DNA of 64,000 bases from positions 29,748-93,747 of the forward strand of contig JAAFIR010000020.1 of assembly GCA_013297885.1 (NCBI GenBank). The letters run 5' to 3'. Under the pieces are notes generated by a model. The model searched no databases and was not told the DNA's origin. It was given only the letters and a program-made list of their open reading frames with translations. Position numbers and translations under genes: made by a program. The stretch comes from Leptospirales bacterium. GTDB lineage: Bacteria; Spirochaetota; Leptospiria; Leptospirales; Leptospiraceae. Of this stretch, positions 46,815 to 57,030 are shown piece by piece. Numbering within the stretch: the first letter of the stretch is position 1; the number at the start of each line of letters is the position of its first letter.

Positions 46815-47354
46815 ATGAGTGAAAGTAGTCTTTATCAACAATACGAGCAAATAAAAGGATCCAAAGTTTTAGTTTCAATTAAAGGTGTTCTTTCACAAGA
46901 CATCATCACTGAATTTGGAACTATGATTAAATCTTCTTTAAGTGCTGAGACAAATACTAGAAAAATTTTTGCCGTATTTATTGAAATGGCACAAAACATT
47001 TTACATTATTCAAATGAAAGAAACAAAGCAACAGATGAAGGTGTTGGAATTATGACACTAAAAGAAGTTGAAGATACTTTTTATTTAAGTTCAGGAAATA
47101 TTATATTAAAACCTAATGCTGAAAAAATTAAATCAAAATGTGAAATAGTAAATTCTAGCAATAAAGAAGAGTTAAAAGCAATGCATCAAGACCAAATTAG
47201 AAAAGGTCGTCCTGAAGGAAGTAAAGGGGCTGGACTTGGTTTAATAGACATCGCCAGAAAAGTTGATGGACCAATAAATTGTATAATAGATTCAATTGAT
47301 AGTAATAATTCATTTATTACTTTAACAGTAACTTTTAAAAAGGAAAATCAGTAA
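46815..47354 (+). CDS. siaB: SiaB-type GHKL protein kinase
   Basis: The 179-residue protein fits the SiaB/DUF6272 family. Its N-box is IEMAQNILHYSNERN (Glu57, Asn61) and its G-box is GSKGAGLGLIDIA (about 136-147). In Pseudomonas aeruginosa SiaB phosphorylates SiaC on a Thr and so blocks its action on the output enzyme. The gene follows the giant phosphatase by 44 bases and overlaps the SiaC-like gene by one base. Confidence 0.85.
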   Translation: MSESSLYQQYEQIKGSKVLVSIKGVLSQDIITEFGTMIKSSLSAETNTRKIFAVFIEMAQNILHYSNERNKATDEGVGIMTLKEVEDTFYLSSGNIILKPNAEKIKSKCEIVNSSNKEELKAMHQDQIRKGRPEGSKGAGLGLIDIARKVDGPINCIIDSIDSNNSFITLTVTFKKENQ

Positions 47355-47728
47355 TGGATAAGATAGTTATTCAAAAAACAAAAAACTCACCGGAGATAGT
47401 GATGGATTTTGAAAAAGGTGTTTTGGATATTATTGGTGAATCATATCCCGAAAATGCAGTAGTGTTTTACAAACCTGTTTTTGATTGGTTAAATACTATC
47501 ATTGTTTCAAAAAAATCATTAAAAGTAAATTTTAAATTAGATTATTTTAATACAAGTTCTTCAAAATGTGTAATCGATATTCTAGATACATTAGATTCTT
47601 TTTTTAAAGAAAGTGGACAAGTTGAAGTTAAATGGTTTTATAAAGAAGATGATGATGATATGCTAGAAACTGGTGAAGAGTTTTCTAGTGACATCAAACT
47701 TCCTTTTGAACTAATTTCTTACAATTAA
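47354..47728 (+). CDS. siaC: SiaC-type regulatory phosphoprotein (DUF1987)
   Basis: The 124-residue protein begins IVIQKTKNSPEIVMDFEKG, followed by GESYPENAVVFYKPVFDWL. The conserved FKLDYFNTSSSK holds Thr67, at the position of the phosphorylated Thr68 of Pseudomonas SiaC. In that system unphosphorylated SiaC binds and activates the diguanylate cyclase SiaD. Here the next gene (5 bases on) encodes a class III nucleotide cyclase, which is the natural candidate partner. Confidence 0.88.
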   Translation: MDKIVIQKTKNSPEIVMDFEKGVLDIIGESYPENAVVFYKPVFDWLNTIIVSKKSLKVNFKLDYFNTSSSKCVIDILDTLDSFFKESGQVEVKWFYKEDDDDMLETGEEFSSDIKLPFELISYN

Positions 47729-47733
47729 ACTCA

Positions 47734-49197
47734 ATGAACTTAGGCACAGATTCAAGTGAAGATAGTTATTTTGAATCTGAATTAAGTTCGATAAAACACC
47801 TCAATTCTTTAATTCAAACTAATTCAGATTTAAATAATTTAAAACCTGAATTAGAAAAATTTACAAAAAACTTTGAACATCATATAAAACAAAGCTCAAA
47901 GTTAATGAAAATTGGTGATTCAACACAAAGAAGATTAATTAAAACTCAAAACCAACTTCAAGATGCAAATGAGCAAATTCAAGAATCTTACACTAGGTTA
48001 AAAGCAATTAGCAAATTTGGTCAAAGTATCACAGCAAGTTTAGATACAAAAGAGATCATTTTATCAGTTAATCAACATATTTCTCATATTATGAATGTTG
48101 ATATTTTATCATTTGGTTTAATTGAAGAAGAAATTAAAATTATAAAATATAAATTTTTAGTTAAATCAGGAAAGTATGTTCCTTCATTAGTCCAAGAAAA
48201 TCTCGAAGAAGAAAATTTTTCAAAACTGTGCTTTATAACAAAAAAAGAATTAGTTATAAATAATTTGGATGCAGAATTTCCAGAGTTTCAGAGAGTATTA
48301 ATCAACACTTGGGATGAAAATATGCAATCACTTGTTTATTTTCCTCTTAAAGTTGAAAATAGACTAATTGGGATTTTGACAGTTCAATCGAAAGAAGCTT
48401 TTGCATTTAATGAAAGCCAGTTAAATGTTTTACGAACTCTTGCATCATATGTAGGAATTGCAATCGATAATGCAGATGCTTATAAACAATTAACAAAAAA
48501 AAATAAACAATTAAATGAAACTCTTGAAAAAATTAATCATTTGAACGAAAATTTAGAACTAGAAAGAGAAAAATCTGAAAAATTACTTTTAAATATTTTA
48601 CCAGTTTCAATTGCTGAAAGACTAAAAGCAGGTGAAGGAGTCATAGCCGATTATTTTCCAGATGCCACTGTTTTTTTTGCTGATCTAGCAGGTTTTACAA
48701 AAATGAGTGCAAAAATAGAATCACCTCAAAAATTAGTTGTTATCTTAAATGAAATATTTACTGAATTTGATAAACTTGCTGTAAAACATAATTTAGAAAA
48801 AATTAAAACTATTGGTGATTGTTATATGTTAGCAGGCGGTATTCCTGTAGCAGATGAAAATCACACTGAAAGAGTAGCTTTAGCTTCTTTAGAAATGCTG
48901 CTTGTTTTTAAAGAAATTCAAAAAAATTGGGAAATGGAAGTTGATATAAGAATCGGTATCCATACTGGTTCAGTTGTTGCCGGTGTAATCGGAACAAAAA
49001 AGTTCGTTTATGATCTTTGGGGTGATACAGTAAATACCGCGAGTAGAATGGAGTCTTCTGGTTCAAAAGGAAGAGTTAATTGCTCAGAACAAGTTTATGA
49101 GAAAATAAAAGATAAATTTATTTTTGAAGATAGAGGTGAAATTGAGGCTAAAGGAAAAGGCAAACTCAAAATGTTTTTTATAAACTCTCTCAAATAG
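47734..49197 (+). CDS. GAF-class III nucleotide cyclase, predicted adenylate cyclase
   Basis: The 487-residue protein has an N-terminal helical or coiled-coil part (1-95), a GAF domain (about 96-250), a coiled-coil linker and a class III cyclase domain (about 290-487). Metal-binding Asp317 (FFADLAGFT) and Asp362 (TIGDCYM) are present. Lys358 and Asp427 (YDLWG) match adenine-specifying residues of adenylate cyclases rather than the Glu/Cys of guanylate cyclases. Asn434 and Arg438 (TVNTASRM) complete the active site. It ends the sia-like operon and overlaps thyX tail to tail by 8 bases. Control by SiaC is inferred from position. Confidence 0.9.
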   Translation: MNLGTDSSEDSYFESELSSIKHLNSLIQTNSDLNNLKPELEKFTKNFEHHIKQSSKLMKIGDSTQRRLIKTQNQLQDANEQIQESYTRLKAISKFGQSITASLDTKEIILSVNQHISHIMNVDILSFGLIEEEIKIIKYKFLVKSGKYVPSLVQENLEEENFSKLCFITKKELVINNLDAEFPEFQRVLINTWDENMQSLVYFPLKVENRLIGILTVQSKEAFAFNESQLNVLRTLASYVGIAIDNADAYKQLTKKNKQLNETLEKINHLNENLELEREKSEKLLLNILPVSIAERLKAGEGVIADYFPDATVFFADLAGFTKMSAKIESPQKLVVILNEIFTEFDKLAVKHNLEKIKTIGDCYMLAGGIPVADENHTERVALASLEMLLVFKEIQKNWEMEVDIRIGIHTGSVVAGVIGTKKFVYDLWGDTVNTASRMESSGSKGRVNCSEQVYEKIKDKFIFEDRGEIEAKGKGKLKMFFINSLK

Positions 49198-50785
49198 TTC
49201 TTTTGTATTCAGGGACTTCTTTTTTCCAAACTTGAACACCACAAAATTTATCACCCTCCGGACAATAAGGTTTTTGTTCACCAAATTTTCTAATTCCACA
49301 AGGAGCTTTAATCCACTTAGCTATTTCAGGATGGACTTCATGTAAATCCAAAACTTCATTTTTGGAAGCATAAAAAATTTCTTCTTGAGCATTATAACAA
49401 AGTCGAGATTTCCATTTATGGTGTAAATTTAATAAATCCCCACTTTCATAAAATCTAATTGGAATTGCATTAGGAAAAAGATAATTTGCGTTTTCTTTCA
49501 CTTTTGTTACTTCAAGAAAACGATTTAGTTTTTCAAAAATTTGATTCATTTTTTTTGTATAAACTTCTTTTAATTTTGGATATTTTTCAATCACTTCAGG
49601 GATAATATAATCTGCTTCACCTGAATACTGAGAAAGTAGGATTGGTCTTGAACCAGGTACCATTCTATGTCTTTGATCTTGACTATCAGCTGTGTGAGAA
49701 ATTTTTTTCTTAAATGTATAGTTTGAATGAAACATAGCTCTTGAAATTGGACTCATAGTTGTTTCATTCAAAGTTGAGGTCAAATGTAAATTTTCAGCTG
49801 GATTTAGAAGTAATTCGATCGCTTTATTATTAGAAAGATGTTTTTTTGAAACTCCAAGAATTGAACGAACTGAATTTGCTAATACTTCAATAGCATTACC
49901 TTGATAAGATACTAATTTTGAATAACGTCCATTCATATCAGAATCAAATTCAGTTTTAAACTCCTTAGCATAATCAGGATTAAAAGAAGATTTTGAAGAA
50001 AAAGTAGATTCAAAAAATTTATATTCTGAAGTTTCTTCAAGTGGGATTGGATCGTCCATTTCATCTGTATAAAGTGGATCAACTTTTTTTACAGCTTCAA
50101 ACATTTGACCAACAACAAATCTTTGTTCTTCTGGAACATCAAATGTATTCATTAACCGATTGTAGCGATGAAGTGTGAGACCGTTTATTGTATGAAATAA
50201 ATATGTATATGTTGCGAGTGGCAACAAGTATCTAGCTACTTCAAGACACTTTTTTTTAATTGGTAGTTGCCATTTTTCTGGATAATCTGCCCTTGCTTTA
50301 AAAATTGAAAAATATTCATCTGTAATAAATGGTTTTAAAATTTCATTAAATTCAAAATAGGCTGATGAAGAAAACTCTACTGCATCCAAATATAGTTCTA
50401 ATTCATTATTAGATAAATTATCAGGAATATAATAATTTTCTTTTTTTACTTCAACATATCTCTGGCTTACTTGTTCTGAATTATAAAAAGGATGAGAATG
50501 TAAAAATGACCAAACAAATTGTCTCGAAACTTTATCGATTGTAAAAATGAATTGTGGATGTTGCCTTGTTGTTAAATGTCCTGCTTTTTTTGTGGACTTT
50601 GCAACTTTATCCCTAATTTCAATTGATTTTTCACTAACGTCCATTTCCTCTGGAAGTAAAATTCCTTTTGATGAATAGCAGGTTCTTGCTGTAGCAATAG
50701 CCAAATTGAAAGGATTTTTGGAATAATCTATTAATTTTACAATTGGTTTGGTATGGTTCATAGATTTAAAAAATATTATGTCCAT
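49190..50785 (-). CDS. thyX: Double-length ThyX-like flavin-dependent thymidylate synthase
   Basis: The 531-residue protein is about twice the usual ThyX length. The second half has a recognisable ThyX motif, [12 protein letters not shown] (369-381). The first half has a divergent counterpart, [21 protein letters not shown] (88-108), lacking the RHR triad. It therefore looks like a tandem duplication in which each half may supply different parts of the active site. The C terminus has three Cys ([20 protein letters not shown]). ThyX makes dTMP from dUMP using FAD and methylene-folate. It is transcribed alone. Confidence 0.85.
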   Translation of the reverse strand: MDIIFFKSMNHTKPIVKLIDYSKNPFNLAIATARTCYSSKGILLPEEMDVSEKSIEIRDKVAKSTKKAGHLTTRQHPQFIFTIDKVSRQFVWSFLHSHPFYNSEQVSQRYVEVKKENYYIPDNLSNNELELYLDAVEFSSSAYFEFNEILKPFITDEYFSIFKARADYPEKWQLPIKKKCLEVARYLLPLATYTYLFHTINGLTLHRYNRLMNTFDVPEEQRFVVGQMFEAVKKVDPLYTDEMDDPIPLEETSEYKFFESTFSSKSSFNPDYAKEFKTEFDSDMNGRYSKLVSYQGNAIEVLANSVRSILGVSKKHLSNNKAIELLLNPAENLHLTSTLNETTMSPISRAMFHSNYTFKKKISHTADSQDQRHRMVPGSRPILLSQYSGEADYIIPEVIEKYPKLKEVYTKKMNQIFEKLNRFLEVTKVKENANYLFPNAIPIRFYESGDLLNLHHKWKSRLCYNAQEEIFYASKNEVLDLHEVHPEIAKWIKAPCGIRKFGEQKPYCPEGDKFCGVQVWKKEVPEYKRTI

Positions 50786-50911
50786 TATTTATCAAATAAT
50801 TTATTCCATTAGTATTGAAATAAAACCGAAAATTAAGTAATCTTAAAAGAAAATTCTACTTGACCAGAAATTAAAACAAAATATACTTTTAGCAATTTAT
50901 TTGAGGTAGCT

Positions 50912-51682
50912 GTGAAAAAAACTGAATCAGAACTAATAAGCATTATTGAAGATGCAATTGATAAAAACAATATAATTAGCATGAAAACTTATCTTTTAAG
51001 TGATTATGGTGAAAAAATTTTACATATAATCGCTGAATCTATACTTAAAAAGTTTAATAAAATAGACCTTCTTGAAATCAGTTATTCTTCTGCAAAAGAA
51101 CTTGTTATCAATGCGACCAAAGCTAATCTCAAAAGAGTTTTGTACAGAGAACAAGGCTTGGATATAAATAATCCTGAACATTATGAAAAGGGTCTAATTG
51201 CTTTTAAAGAAAACTTAAAAGAAGAAAAATTATTAGCTTACAAACCTTTATTTAAAAAATTTGACCTACCTGTTACTGCAACTTTTTATTACAACAAAGA
51301 TGTTTTGAACATTAAAGTTAAAAATAATTTCCCCCTACTTCCTATTGAAGAAGAAAGAATTAGAGATAAATTTAAAAAAGCAACAAGCTTTACGAGTTTG
51401 ATAGACTTTTTTATGGAATATGGTGATTCTACTGAAGGTGCAGGAATGGGTATTACTATGGTTGGAATTTTACTCGATCAATCGGGAATCAACAAACATT
51501 CTTTTTCACTTTATTCAAGTGAAAAATACAATGAAACTGCAGCCAAAATCGAAATTCCTCTTTCTTCTAATTATGTTTCAAAAAGAGAAATGTTTGAAAA
51601 AGAACAAAAAATAAATGGACTTGAAGCTGATGAATTTAGAAAAAACTTTAATTATAATTATAAACAATTTGGTAAAGAATAA
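50912..51682 (+). CDS. GHKL-type ATPase protein without sensor domain
   Basis: The 256-residue protein starts at GTG 50912, with GAGG five bases upstream. SSAKELVINATKANLKR resembles the N-box and GDSTEGAGMGITMVGILL the G-box of histidine-kinase-type ATPases. There is no sensor, membrane helix or typical HisKA dimerisation helix with a phosphorylatable His. It may act as an anti-sigma-like or SiaB-like kinase, or donate phosphate to the Hpt protein encoded six bases downstream. No response regulator is adjacent. Confidence 0.7.
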   Translation: MKKTESELISIIEDAIDKNNIISMKTYLLSDYGEKILHIIAESILKKFNKIDLLEISYSSAKELVINATKANLKRVLYREQGLDINNPEHYEKGLIAFKENLKEEKLLAYKPLFKKFDLPVTATFYYNKDVLNIKVKNNFPLLPIEEERIRDKFKKATSFTSLIDFFMEYGDSTEGAGMGITMVGILLDQSGINKHSFSLYSSEKYNETAAKIEIPLSSNYVSKREMFEKEQKINGLEADEFRKNFNYNYKQFGKE

Positions 51683-51688
51683 TGTTAA

Positions 51689-52048
51689 ATGGGAAAAATT
51701 GATCTAACATATTATAAAAATATTTCAAATAATAATCCAATTTTTTTAAAAAAACTTATGGAATTATTTGTGAATTCTACTGGAAAAGAAGTTGAAGATT
51801 TGTGTATTGCAACTAAAAATCAAGATTTTAAAGGGATGAGAGAAATGGCTCATAAGCTTAAAACTTTATTTAAGAGTTATAATATTCAAAAAATAACTTC
51901 TGATGTTCTAAAAATAGAAGAAGCAGGAAAAAATGAAATTTTTAATTCTGATATCGAATTAACTATCAACGAAGTAGCAAATGAATTTGAAGAGTTAAGA
52001 TTAGAGATGAAAAATTTACTTGCCGAGTTCAATTCTTCTCCAAATTAA
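51689..52048 (+). CDS. Histidine phosphotransfer (Hpt) domain protein
   Basis: The 119-residue all-helical protein has MREMAHKLKTLFKSYN with His55 in the Hpt consensus (A-H-x-L-K). NNPIFLKKLMELFVNSTGKEVEDL is the expected first helix pair. Hpt proteins shuttle phosphate between receiver domains in phosphorelays. It pairs with the GHKL gene upstream. Its last 33 bases overlap the 3' end of the opposite-strand membrane-protein gene. Confidence 0.8.
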   Translation: MGKIDLTYYKNISNNNPIFLKKLMELFVNSTGKEVEDLCIATKNQDFKGMREMAHKLKTLFKSYNIQKITSDVLKIEEAGKNEIFNSDIELTINEVANEFEELRLEMKNLLAEFNSSPN

Positions 52049-53521
52049 TAAATTCTTTTTTTCATAAATTAACTCATAGTTTTTTTTTGATTTCATTTCC
52101 TGTTCAGTTTCATTTAATGCAACAAAAGGAGATAGTGAATTTTTATCTAAAAAAATAAAGTCTTCATTTAATTGAAACTGTTTTAATGGATAAAGTTCAG
52201 TATTTCTTGGGAAAAATACTCCAATATCAAAACTAGTTCTTACTTTTACATTAGAAGGAATCAACTTTATTCCTTCCTTTAAATACTCCATTCTTAAAAG
52301 TTTTGGTTCAAGATTCTTAAATGGAATTGATTTATCTAAATAAAAGTAATAAATTGAGAAAAATAAAGATATTAATAAAATTTTTCTTAAAAAAGTCTCT
52401 TCTATATTTTCTTTTAAACTAAATATAAAACCTATTATCAAAAAAGGTAAAATCGTATAAGAATAATAATTGTAAAATGAATTGTACCAAATTCTTTCAG
52501 AACTAAAATGTAAAATAAAAATTGGTAATAAAAAAACAATTATCCTTTTAAGCTTAAAAAAAGGTAATAAAAAAATTAAAATCATACTTAAAAAAATTTG
52601 TTTTTTTGAATAAACTTTTCCTAAAGCTGAAATAAATCCAGTTTGATATTCAGAAAAGCTATTTCCAAAATAAGCCCAAGATTCTATCCAATTCACTTTT
52701 GCAGAATCTCCTACATATTGAACTAAAAGAAATTTTAAAAATAAAAAATATAGAATACAAAAAATTGAATAATAAATATATTTTTTTTCTGAATTTAAAC
52801 TAAAAATAAATAAACCAATTAAAAATTGATAAATTGGAATATCTTCTTTTATGAATAAAATTAAAAATACAAAAATCCAAGATAAATTTTTATTTTTTGA
52901 TAAATAAAAATAAATAAAAGCCAAATTGAAACATAAATAAATAATTTCAAAATGATAAGAAAAATTTAATCTATAAAAAAATGGATTTAAAGTTAAGATT
53001 AAAAATGAATAAATTCTATTTTGTTCTGAAATTTTTATTTTTTTTAAAATGAGAAATATTAAATATAAGTTTACAAAGAAAAAAAATAAATTTGCATAAG
53101 CATAACCAAGTTTTATGGATGATAAAAACTGAAATGGAACAAATAATATTAAAATAAAAGCAAAATGATGAGATAAATAATTTGCTTCAGCAAATTTTCC
53201 ATAATGATTAGTTCTAAAAAAATTACCAATTGAAGTTTGGTGAATTACTTCTTCTATTCCAATATAATCAAAATCATAGAGAAAAAAACTTTCAAAATGA
53301 TTCTGGATTAATAAATAAAAATGAATTAAATAGAATGATATAAAAATAATTATAAAATTATTAAATGAAAGTTCAAATTTTTGAAAAAAATAATCTTTTT
53401 TTTTAAAATTAAACTGGGTTTGTATAAATTGAAATATGACTAAAAGTAAAATTACAATTATAAAATTATTAAAATGAAATTGGATTAAAAAAATAAAAGC
53501 TAAAAAGAAAATTCCAATCAA
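52016..53521 (-). CDS. Polytopic membrane protein, DUF2079-like
   Basis: The 501-residue protein has about eleven hydrophobic helices and a soluble C-terminal tail of about 100 residues. The early loop DYIGIEEVIHQTSIGNFFRT followed by YLSHHFAFILILFVPFQFL is similar to DUF2079 proteins, which resemble GT-C glycosyltransferases. It overlaps the HEAT gene by 4 bases and ends the ribH-nusB run. Substrate unknown. Confidence 0.62.
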   Translation of the reverse strand: MIGIFFLAFIFLIQFHFNNFIIVILLLVIFQFIQTQFNFKKKDYFFQKFELSFNNFIIIFISFYLIHFYLLIQNHFESFFLYDFDYIGIEEVIHQTSIGNFFRTNHYGKFAEANYLSHHFAFILILFVPFQFLSSIKLGYAYANLFFFFVNLYLIFLILKKIKISEQNRIYSFLILTLNPFFYRLNFSYHFEIIYLCFNLAFIYFYLSKNKNLSWIFVFLILFIKEDIPIYQFLIGLFIFSLNSEKKYIYYSIFCILYFLFLKFLLVQYVGDSAKVNWIESWAYFGNSFSEYQTGFISALGKVYSKKQIFLSMILIFLLPFFKLKRIIVFLLPIFILHFSSERIWYNSFYNYYSYTILPFLIIGFIFSLKENIEETFLRKILLISLFFSIYYFYLDKSIPFKNLEPKLLRMEYLKEGIKLIPSNVKVRTSFDIGVFFPRNTELYPLKQFQLNEDFIFLDKNSLSPFVALNETEQEMKSKKNYELIYEKKNLLIWRRIELGK

Positions 53522-54915
53522 GGATTTGAAGAAACTTCTTCTGATTCAGATAAAATTTTGTAACCTTTTTCCCCACCATGAAAACGGTACAACATTTTTC
53601 TAAGAAGTTGTTTTAGTGGTGCATGAATATTCTTTAATTTATTTTCTTCTGTTAAATCAAAAATCACAGGCATGATTTTGGGATCATCTATTTTATCTAA
53701 AGTAGTTAAAAATTCTAATTTTAATTCATCTGGTTCATTAGTTTGAATTCGATTTAGAATCATCGGCACTGCAGTTTTTTCTTTTAAGTTCCCGAGAGAT
53801 TTTGTGACAGCAAGTTTCACTTTTACAACTTGTTCAGAAATTAATGATTTGATTAATACTGGAATTGCAACACTTGCTTTTAAGTTTCCGATAACTATTG
53901 CAGCTTTTGTACGAACATCTTCATCTTTATCTTTTTTCAAAACTACAGCAAGACCCTGTCCTCCCCCATGATTGTTTAAGTGAAGCAAAGTATCTAACAT
54001 TTTCATATTTAAAGATGATAAAGTTTCTTTTTCCATAGCAGAAGATACAAATTTAGCATAATTAACATCTTTGATAATATGAATTGCATCAATTGAAACT
54101 TCTCTAACTTCAGAATTTGAATCAAAAATTGTTTTTTGGTAAACTGAACTAGAAAATTTTGATCTTTGATTTTTTAAAGATACTACAGCAAATTTCCTAA
54201 CTTCATAATTTGTATCAGTTGTAGCCATGTTTTGAACTTGGGTTAATTTTTCTTTAAGACCTAATTTCTCAATTGCGACAATTGCTTCTGAACGAATAGC
54301 TGGACTAGGATCGTTTAAAAGTCTTGGTATATGTATATTAGCTCTTTCATCAGCAATAAAATTTAACGCTTCCAAATAATAATAACGTTTAATTGGTTCT
54401 TCAGAATTACCAAGTTCTAAAATATATGGTAGAGTGCGGTCGTCTTTATATGAATTAATTGCTTTGTATGAAGCTCTTCTAATTTCAGAATTTCTGCTTG
54501 TAACTAAATCCAAAATTGAATAAATAACTTTTTTTTCTTTTAATTCTGATACAATTTCCAATGCTTTTAAAACATTATCTTCATTTTTAGAATTTTCTAT
54601 CACCCACTCCAAATCTTTCCAATATTCTGGGTGAATTTTTAAAATTCCTTTTGAATATTTAAAATAAATATTTAATACACTAGATTCAAGTTCTGGTTTT
54701 GGAGTTTGATTTTTAATAAAATTGGAAAGAAATGGAACTAAATCAGGTCGATTATTTTCCTGAATCTTGAGAATTGAATCTATTTTTTTATCTAAAACTT
54801 CAGACTTAAAAGCGTCTTTGACAGATTCTGAAAAAACCGAGTTGATACTTAAGAAAAAAATTGTCACATAACGGTAAACCGTCAGAGGTTCATCAGAAAT
54901 TTTAAAAATTTTCAT
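53518..54915 (-). CDS. Exported HEAT-repeat protein
   Basis: I start at ATG 54915, where MKIFKISDEPLTVYRYVTIF leads into a hydrophobic signal (FFLSINSVFSES); the frame could begin at TTG 54963. The remaining 440 residues are nine to ten HEAT or PBS-lyase-type repeats (for example SPAIRSEAIVAIEKLGLKEK and DEDVRTKAAIVIGNLKASVA). Such arrays form curved scaffolds for protein binding. It sits between the TPR gene and the DUF2079-like gene in one run. Confidence 0.82.
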   Translation of the reverse strand: MKIFKISDEPLTVYRYVTIFFLSINSVFSESVKDAFKSEVLDKKIDSILKIQENNRPDLVPFLSNFIKNQTPKPELESSVLNIYFKYSKGILKIHPEYWKDLEWVIENSKNEDNVLKALEIVSELKEKKVIYSILDLVTSRNSEIRRASYKAINSYKDDRTLPYILELGNSEEPIKRYYYLEALNFIADERANIHIPRLLNDPSPAIRSEAIVAIEKLGLKEKLTQVQNMATTDTNYEVRKFAVVSLKNQRSKFSSSVYQKTIFDSNSEVREVSIDAIHIIKDVNYAKFVSSAMEKETLSSLNMKMLDTLLHLNNHGGGQGLAVVLKKDKDEDVRTKAAIVIGNLKASVAIPVLIKSLISEQVVKVKLAVTKSLGNLKEKTAVPMILNRIQTNEPDELKLEFLTTLDKIDDPKIMPVIFDLTEENKLKNIHAPLKQLLRKMLYRFHGGEKGYKILSESEEVSSNP

Positions 54916-54963
54916 AAAATTTAATATCTGATAATAAACTCTGAAGTTTGTGGAAATTGTCAA

Positions 54964-57030
54964 TTAAAGTTTGGAATTTTTACTTTGAAGGTAATCCTCA
55001 TATTTCCCTCTAGAAGCTCGCTTGTTTTCATAAGCGTCAGTTAAACTAGGGTCTAAATCAAGTGCATTTTGAAAATTGGATATTGCTTTTTTAAATTCAT
55101 TGTTTTTATAATAACACAATCCCAGATAATTATAAGCTTTTGCCATAGTTTTGGGTTTTACTTCAGAGCGGACAATAGCAGTTAATTCATCAATTGCTTT
55201 TTCTCGATCAATAGATGAATTTGAATCTAATAAAACTTTTGCTAAAATTAGCCTAGATTCCATATCATCAGGATCAATATGAGAACCTTTATAGGCAGAT
55301 TCTAAAGCTAGTATTTTATTTTTGGAATCACCTTCAGAATAAACTAATGCCATTTTTCTATGTGCAATTTTAATTTCTTCACCATTTTTGGAGTTATTTA
55401 ATACATGTGCTAAATTTTTCTCTGCAAGTTCTAATTGTTTTTGTTTATAATAAACATCAGCAAGTTTTAATCTAACTTTATGTTGGAAAGGATTGTTTTT
55501 TAATAAGTCTTCATATTCTTTTGATGCTTCTAAATTATAACCATTTTCAAAATAATAATCACCAATTGCTTCTTTATATTTTATCTCAGAAGGATTTAAA
55601 ACAGTTGCTCTTCTAAAACTTTCTAAAGCCTTAGAAGCTTGACCTGCATTTTTATAAGCTATTCCTAAATTATAATAAGCATTATCATTTTTACTGTTTA
55701 GTTCAATAGCTTTTTCAAACTTTTGAACAGCTTCAGTATATCTTTCCATATCATCTAAAATAATTCCAAGGTTGATATAAGCGTTTTCAGTATTCATATC
55801 TCCTGGAGTATTTCTAATAATTCTTTGAAACATTTCTTCTGCATTTGATAGTTGCCCTTGTTTATAATAAAGATCTGCAAGTTGAAATAAAGAATCCACA
55901 TCATCTGGTTTTATTTTTAAAGATTTTTCTAGAGCAGTCATAGCAAAATCATATTGTTTTAGATCCATAAAAGATTCTGCAATATATCGATAGATTTGTG
56001 GATCACCCGAACCGGCTTCAACAGCTTTTTGAAATGCAGATGATGCTTCTTCAGGTTTTTTATTTTTTAATAAAACAATTCCTAGATTGTACAAGTATTT
56101 TGAATCATTTGGTTTTATATTTAACGCTTCTCTAAAATGATGTTCTGCACCATTTAAATCATCTCTGTGGAAATAGATAGAACCAAGTTGTGCATTTGCA
56201 AATTCAGCAATTTGTCCTCGGCCATTTGCAATTATGGCTTTTCTAAAATTTTCGATAGATTCAGGAATCATACCTTGTTTGTATTGAGTTAGTGCTAAAT
56301 TGTATACTAAATATGGATCTTCAGGTGAAGAAGTTAAACCTTCTTTATAAACTTCCATTGCAGCTTTTGGATCATTTGTATCATTTAAAATGTTTCCCGT
56401 GAGTCTTGCAATCTCATTGTCATTTGGAGAAAGTTCTTTTGCTTTTAAAATAGCTTTGCGGGCCTCATCCATTCTTCCAGCATGTTTATAAGCAAGGCTT
56501 AAATCATAATAAGCGTAAACATTTTTGGGATCATAATTAATTGCATTTTTTAAAAATTCAATTGCAATTTCATATCTGCCTTTTTCATCATAAATAATTC
56601 CTAGCACAGTAGAAGCTATAGATTTATCTTCATTGGATTCCTGTTTTCTTAAAAATTCATCACATTTTATTTCTGCAGCTCTTTGAGTTCTTGACTTATA
56701 TAAATTGATACATTCGGCTAATCTTGGATTTAAAGAAGAATCTGGGATATAATATCTTTCAATAGTTCTGTCGTATGCAGAAACTTTATTTGAAAAAAAA
56801 GAATCAGTGCCGGTTAGATTTTTTGCTTTTTCATTAAAGTATAAATATCCAACACCAGCTATTAATAAAACTAAAACTACAAAAAGTAAAATCCAAGGAA
56901 GTAAATTAGGTGCAAATTTTTTTTCTTCTCGAAAAATTGGATATTCATCTGTTTCATATTCAGGTATTTTTGAATTTACTTGATTTTCTACAGACTCAAA
57001 TTTTAGTCTATTTTTTTTGATTGGCTCCAT
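54964..57030 (-). CDS. Membrane-anchored TPR protein
   Basis: The 688-residue protein has a cytoplasmic N terminus of about 45 residues, one membrane helix (NLLPWILLFVVLVLLIAGVG) and at least twelve TPR units (for example AIEFLKNAINYDPKNVYAYY, AVQKFEKAIELNSKNDNAYY and AISNFQNALDLDPSLTDAYE). Spirochaetes use many such proteins as envelope scaffolds. It follows nusB directly, with the stop and start adjoining. Confidence 0.87.
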   Translation of the reverse strand: MEPIKKNRLKFESVENQVNSKIPEYETDEYPIFREEKKFAPNLLPWILLFVVLVLLIAGVGYLYFNEKAKNLTGTDSFFSNKVSAYDRTIERYYIPDSSLNPRLAECINLYKSRTQRAAEIKCDEFLRKQESNEDKSIASTVLGIIYDEKGRYEIAIEFLKNAINYDPKNVYAYYDLSLAYKHAGRMDEARKAILKAKELSPNDNEIARLTGNILNDTNDPKAAMEVYKEGLTSSPEDPYLVYNLALTQYKQGMIPESIENFRKAIIANGRGQIAEFANAQLGSIYFHRDDLNGAEHHFREALNIKPNDSKYLYNLGIVLLKNKKPEEASSAFQKAVEAGSGDPQIYRYIAESFMDLKQYDFAMTALEKSLKIKPDDVDSLFQLADLYYKQGQLSNAEEMFQRIIRNTPGDMNTENAYINLGIILDDMERYTEAVQKFEKAIELNSKNDNAYYNLGIAYKNAGQASKALESFRRATVLNPSEIKYKEAIGDYYFENGYNLEASKEYEDLLKNNPFQHKVRLKLADVYYKQKQLELAEKNLAHVLNNSKNGEEIKIAHRKMALVYSEGDSKNKILALESAYKGSHIDPDDMESRLILAKVLLDSNSSIDREKAIDELTAIVRSEVKPKTMAKAYNYLGLCYYKNNEFKKAISNFQNALDLDPSLTDAYENKRASRGKYEDYLQSKNSKL

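Noticed and set aside
47734..49197. Guanylate cyclase reading of the class III cyclase
   Set aside because: The specificity positions are Lys358 and Asp427, as in adenylate cyclases, rather than Glu and Cys.
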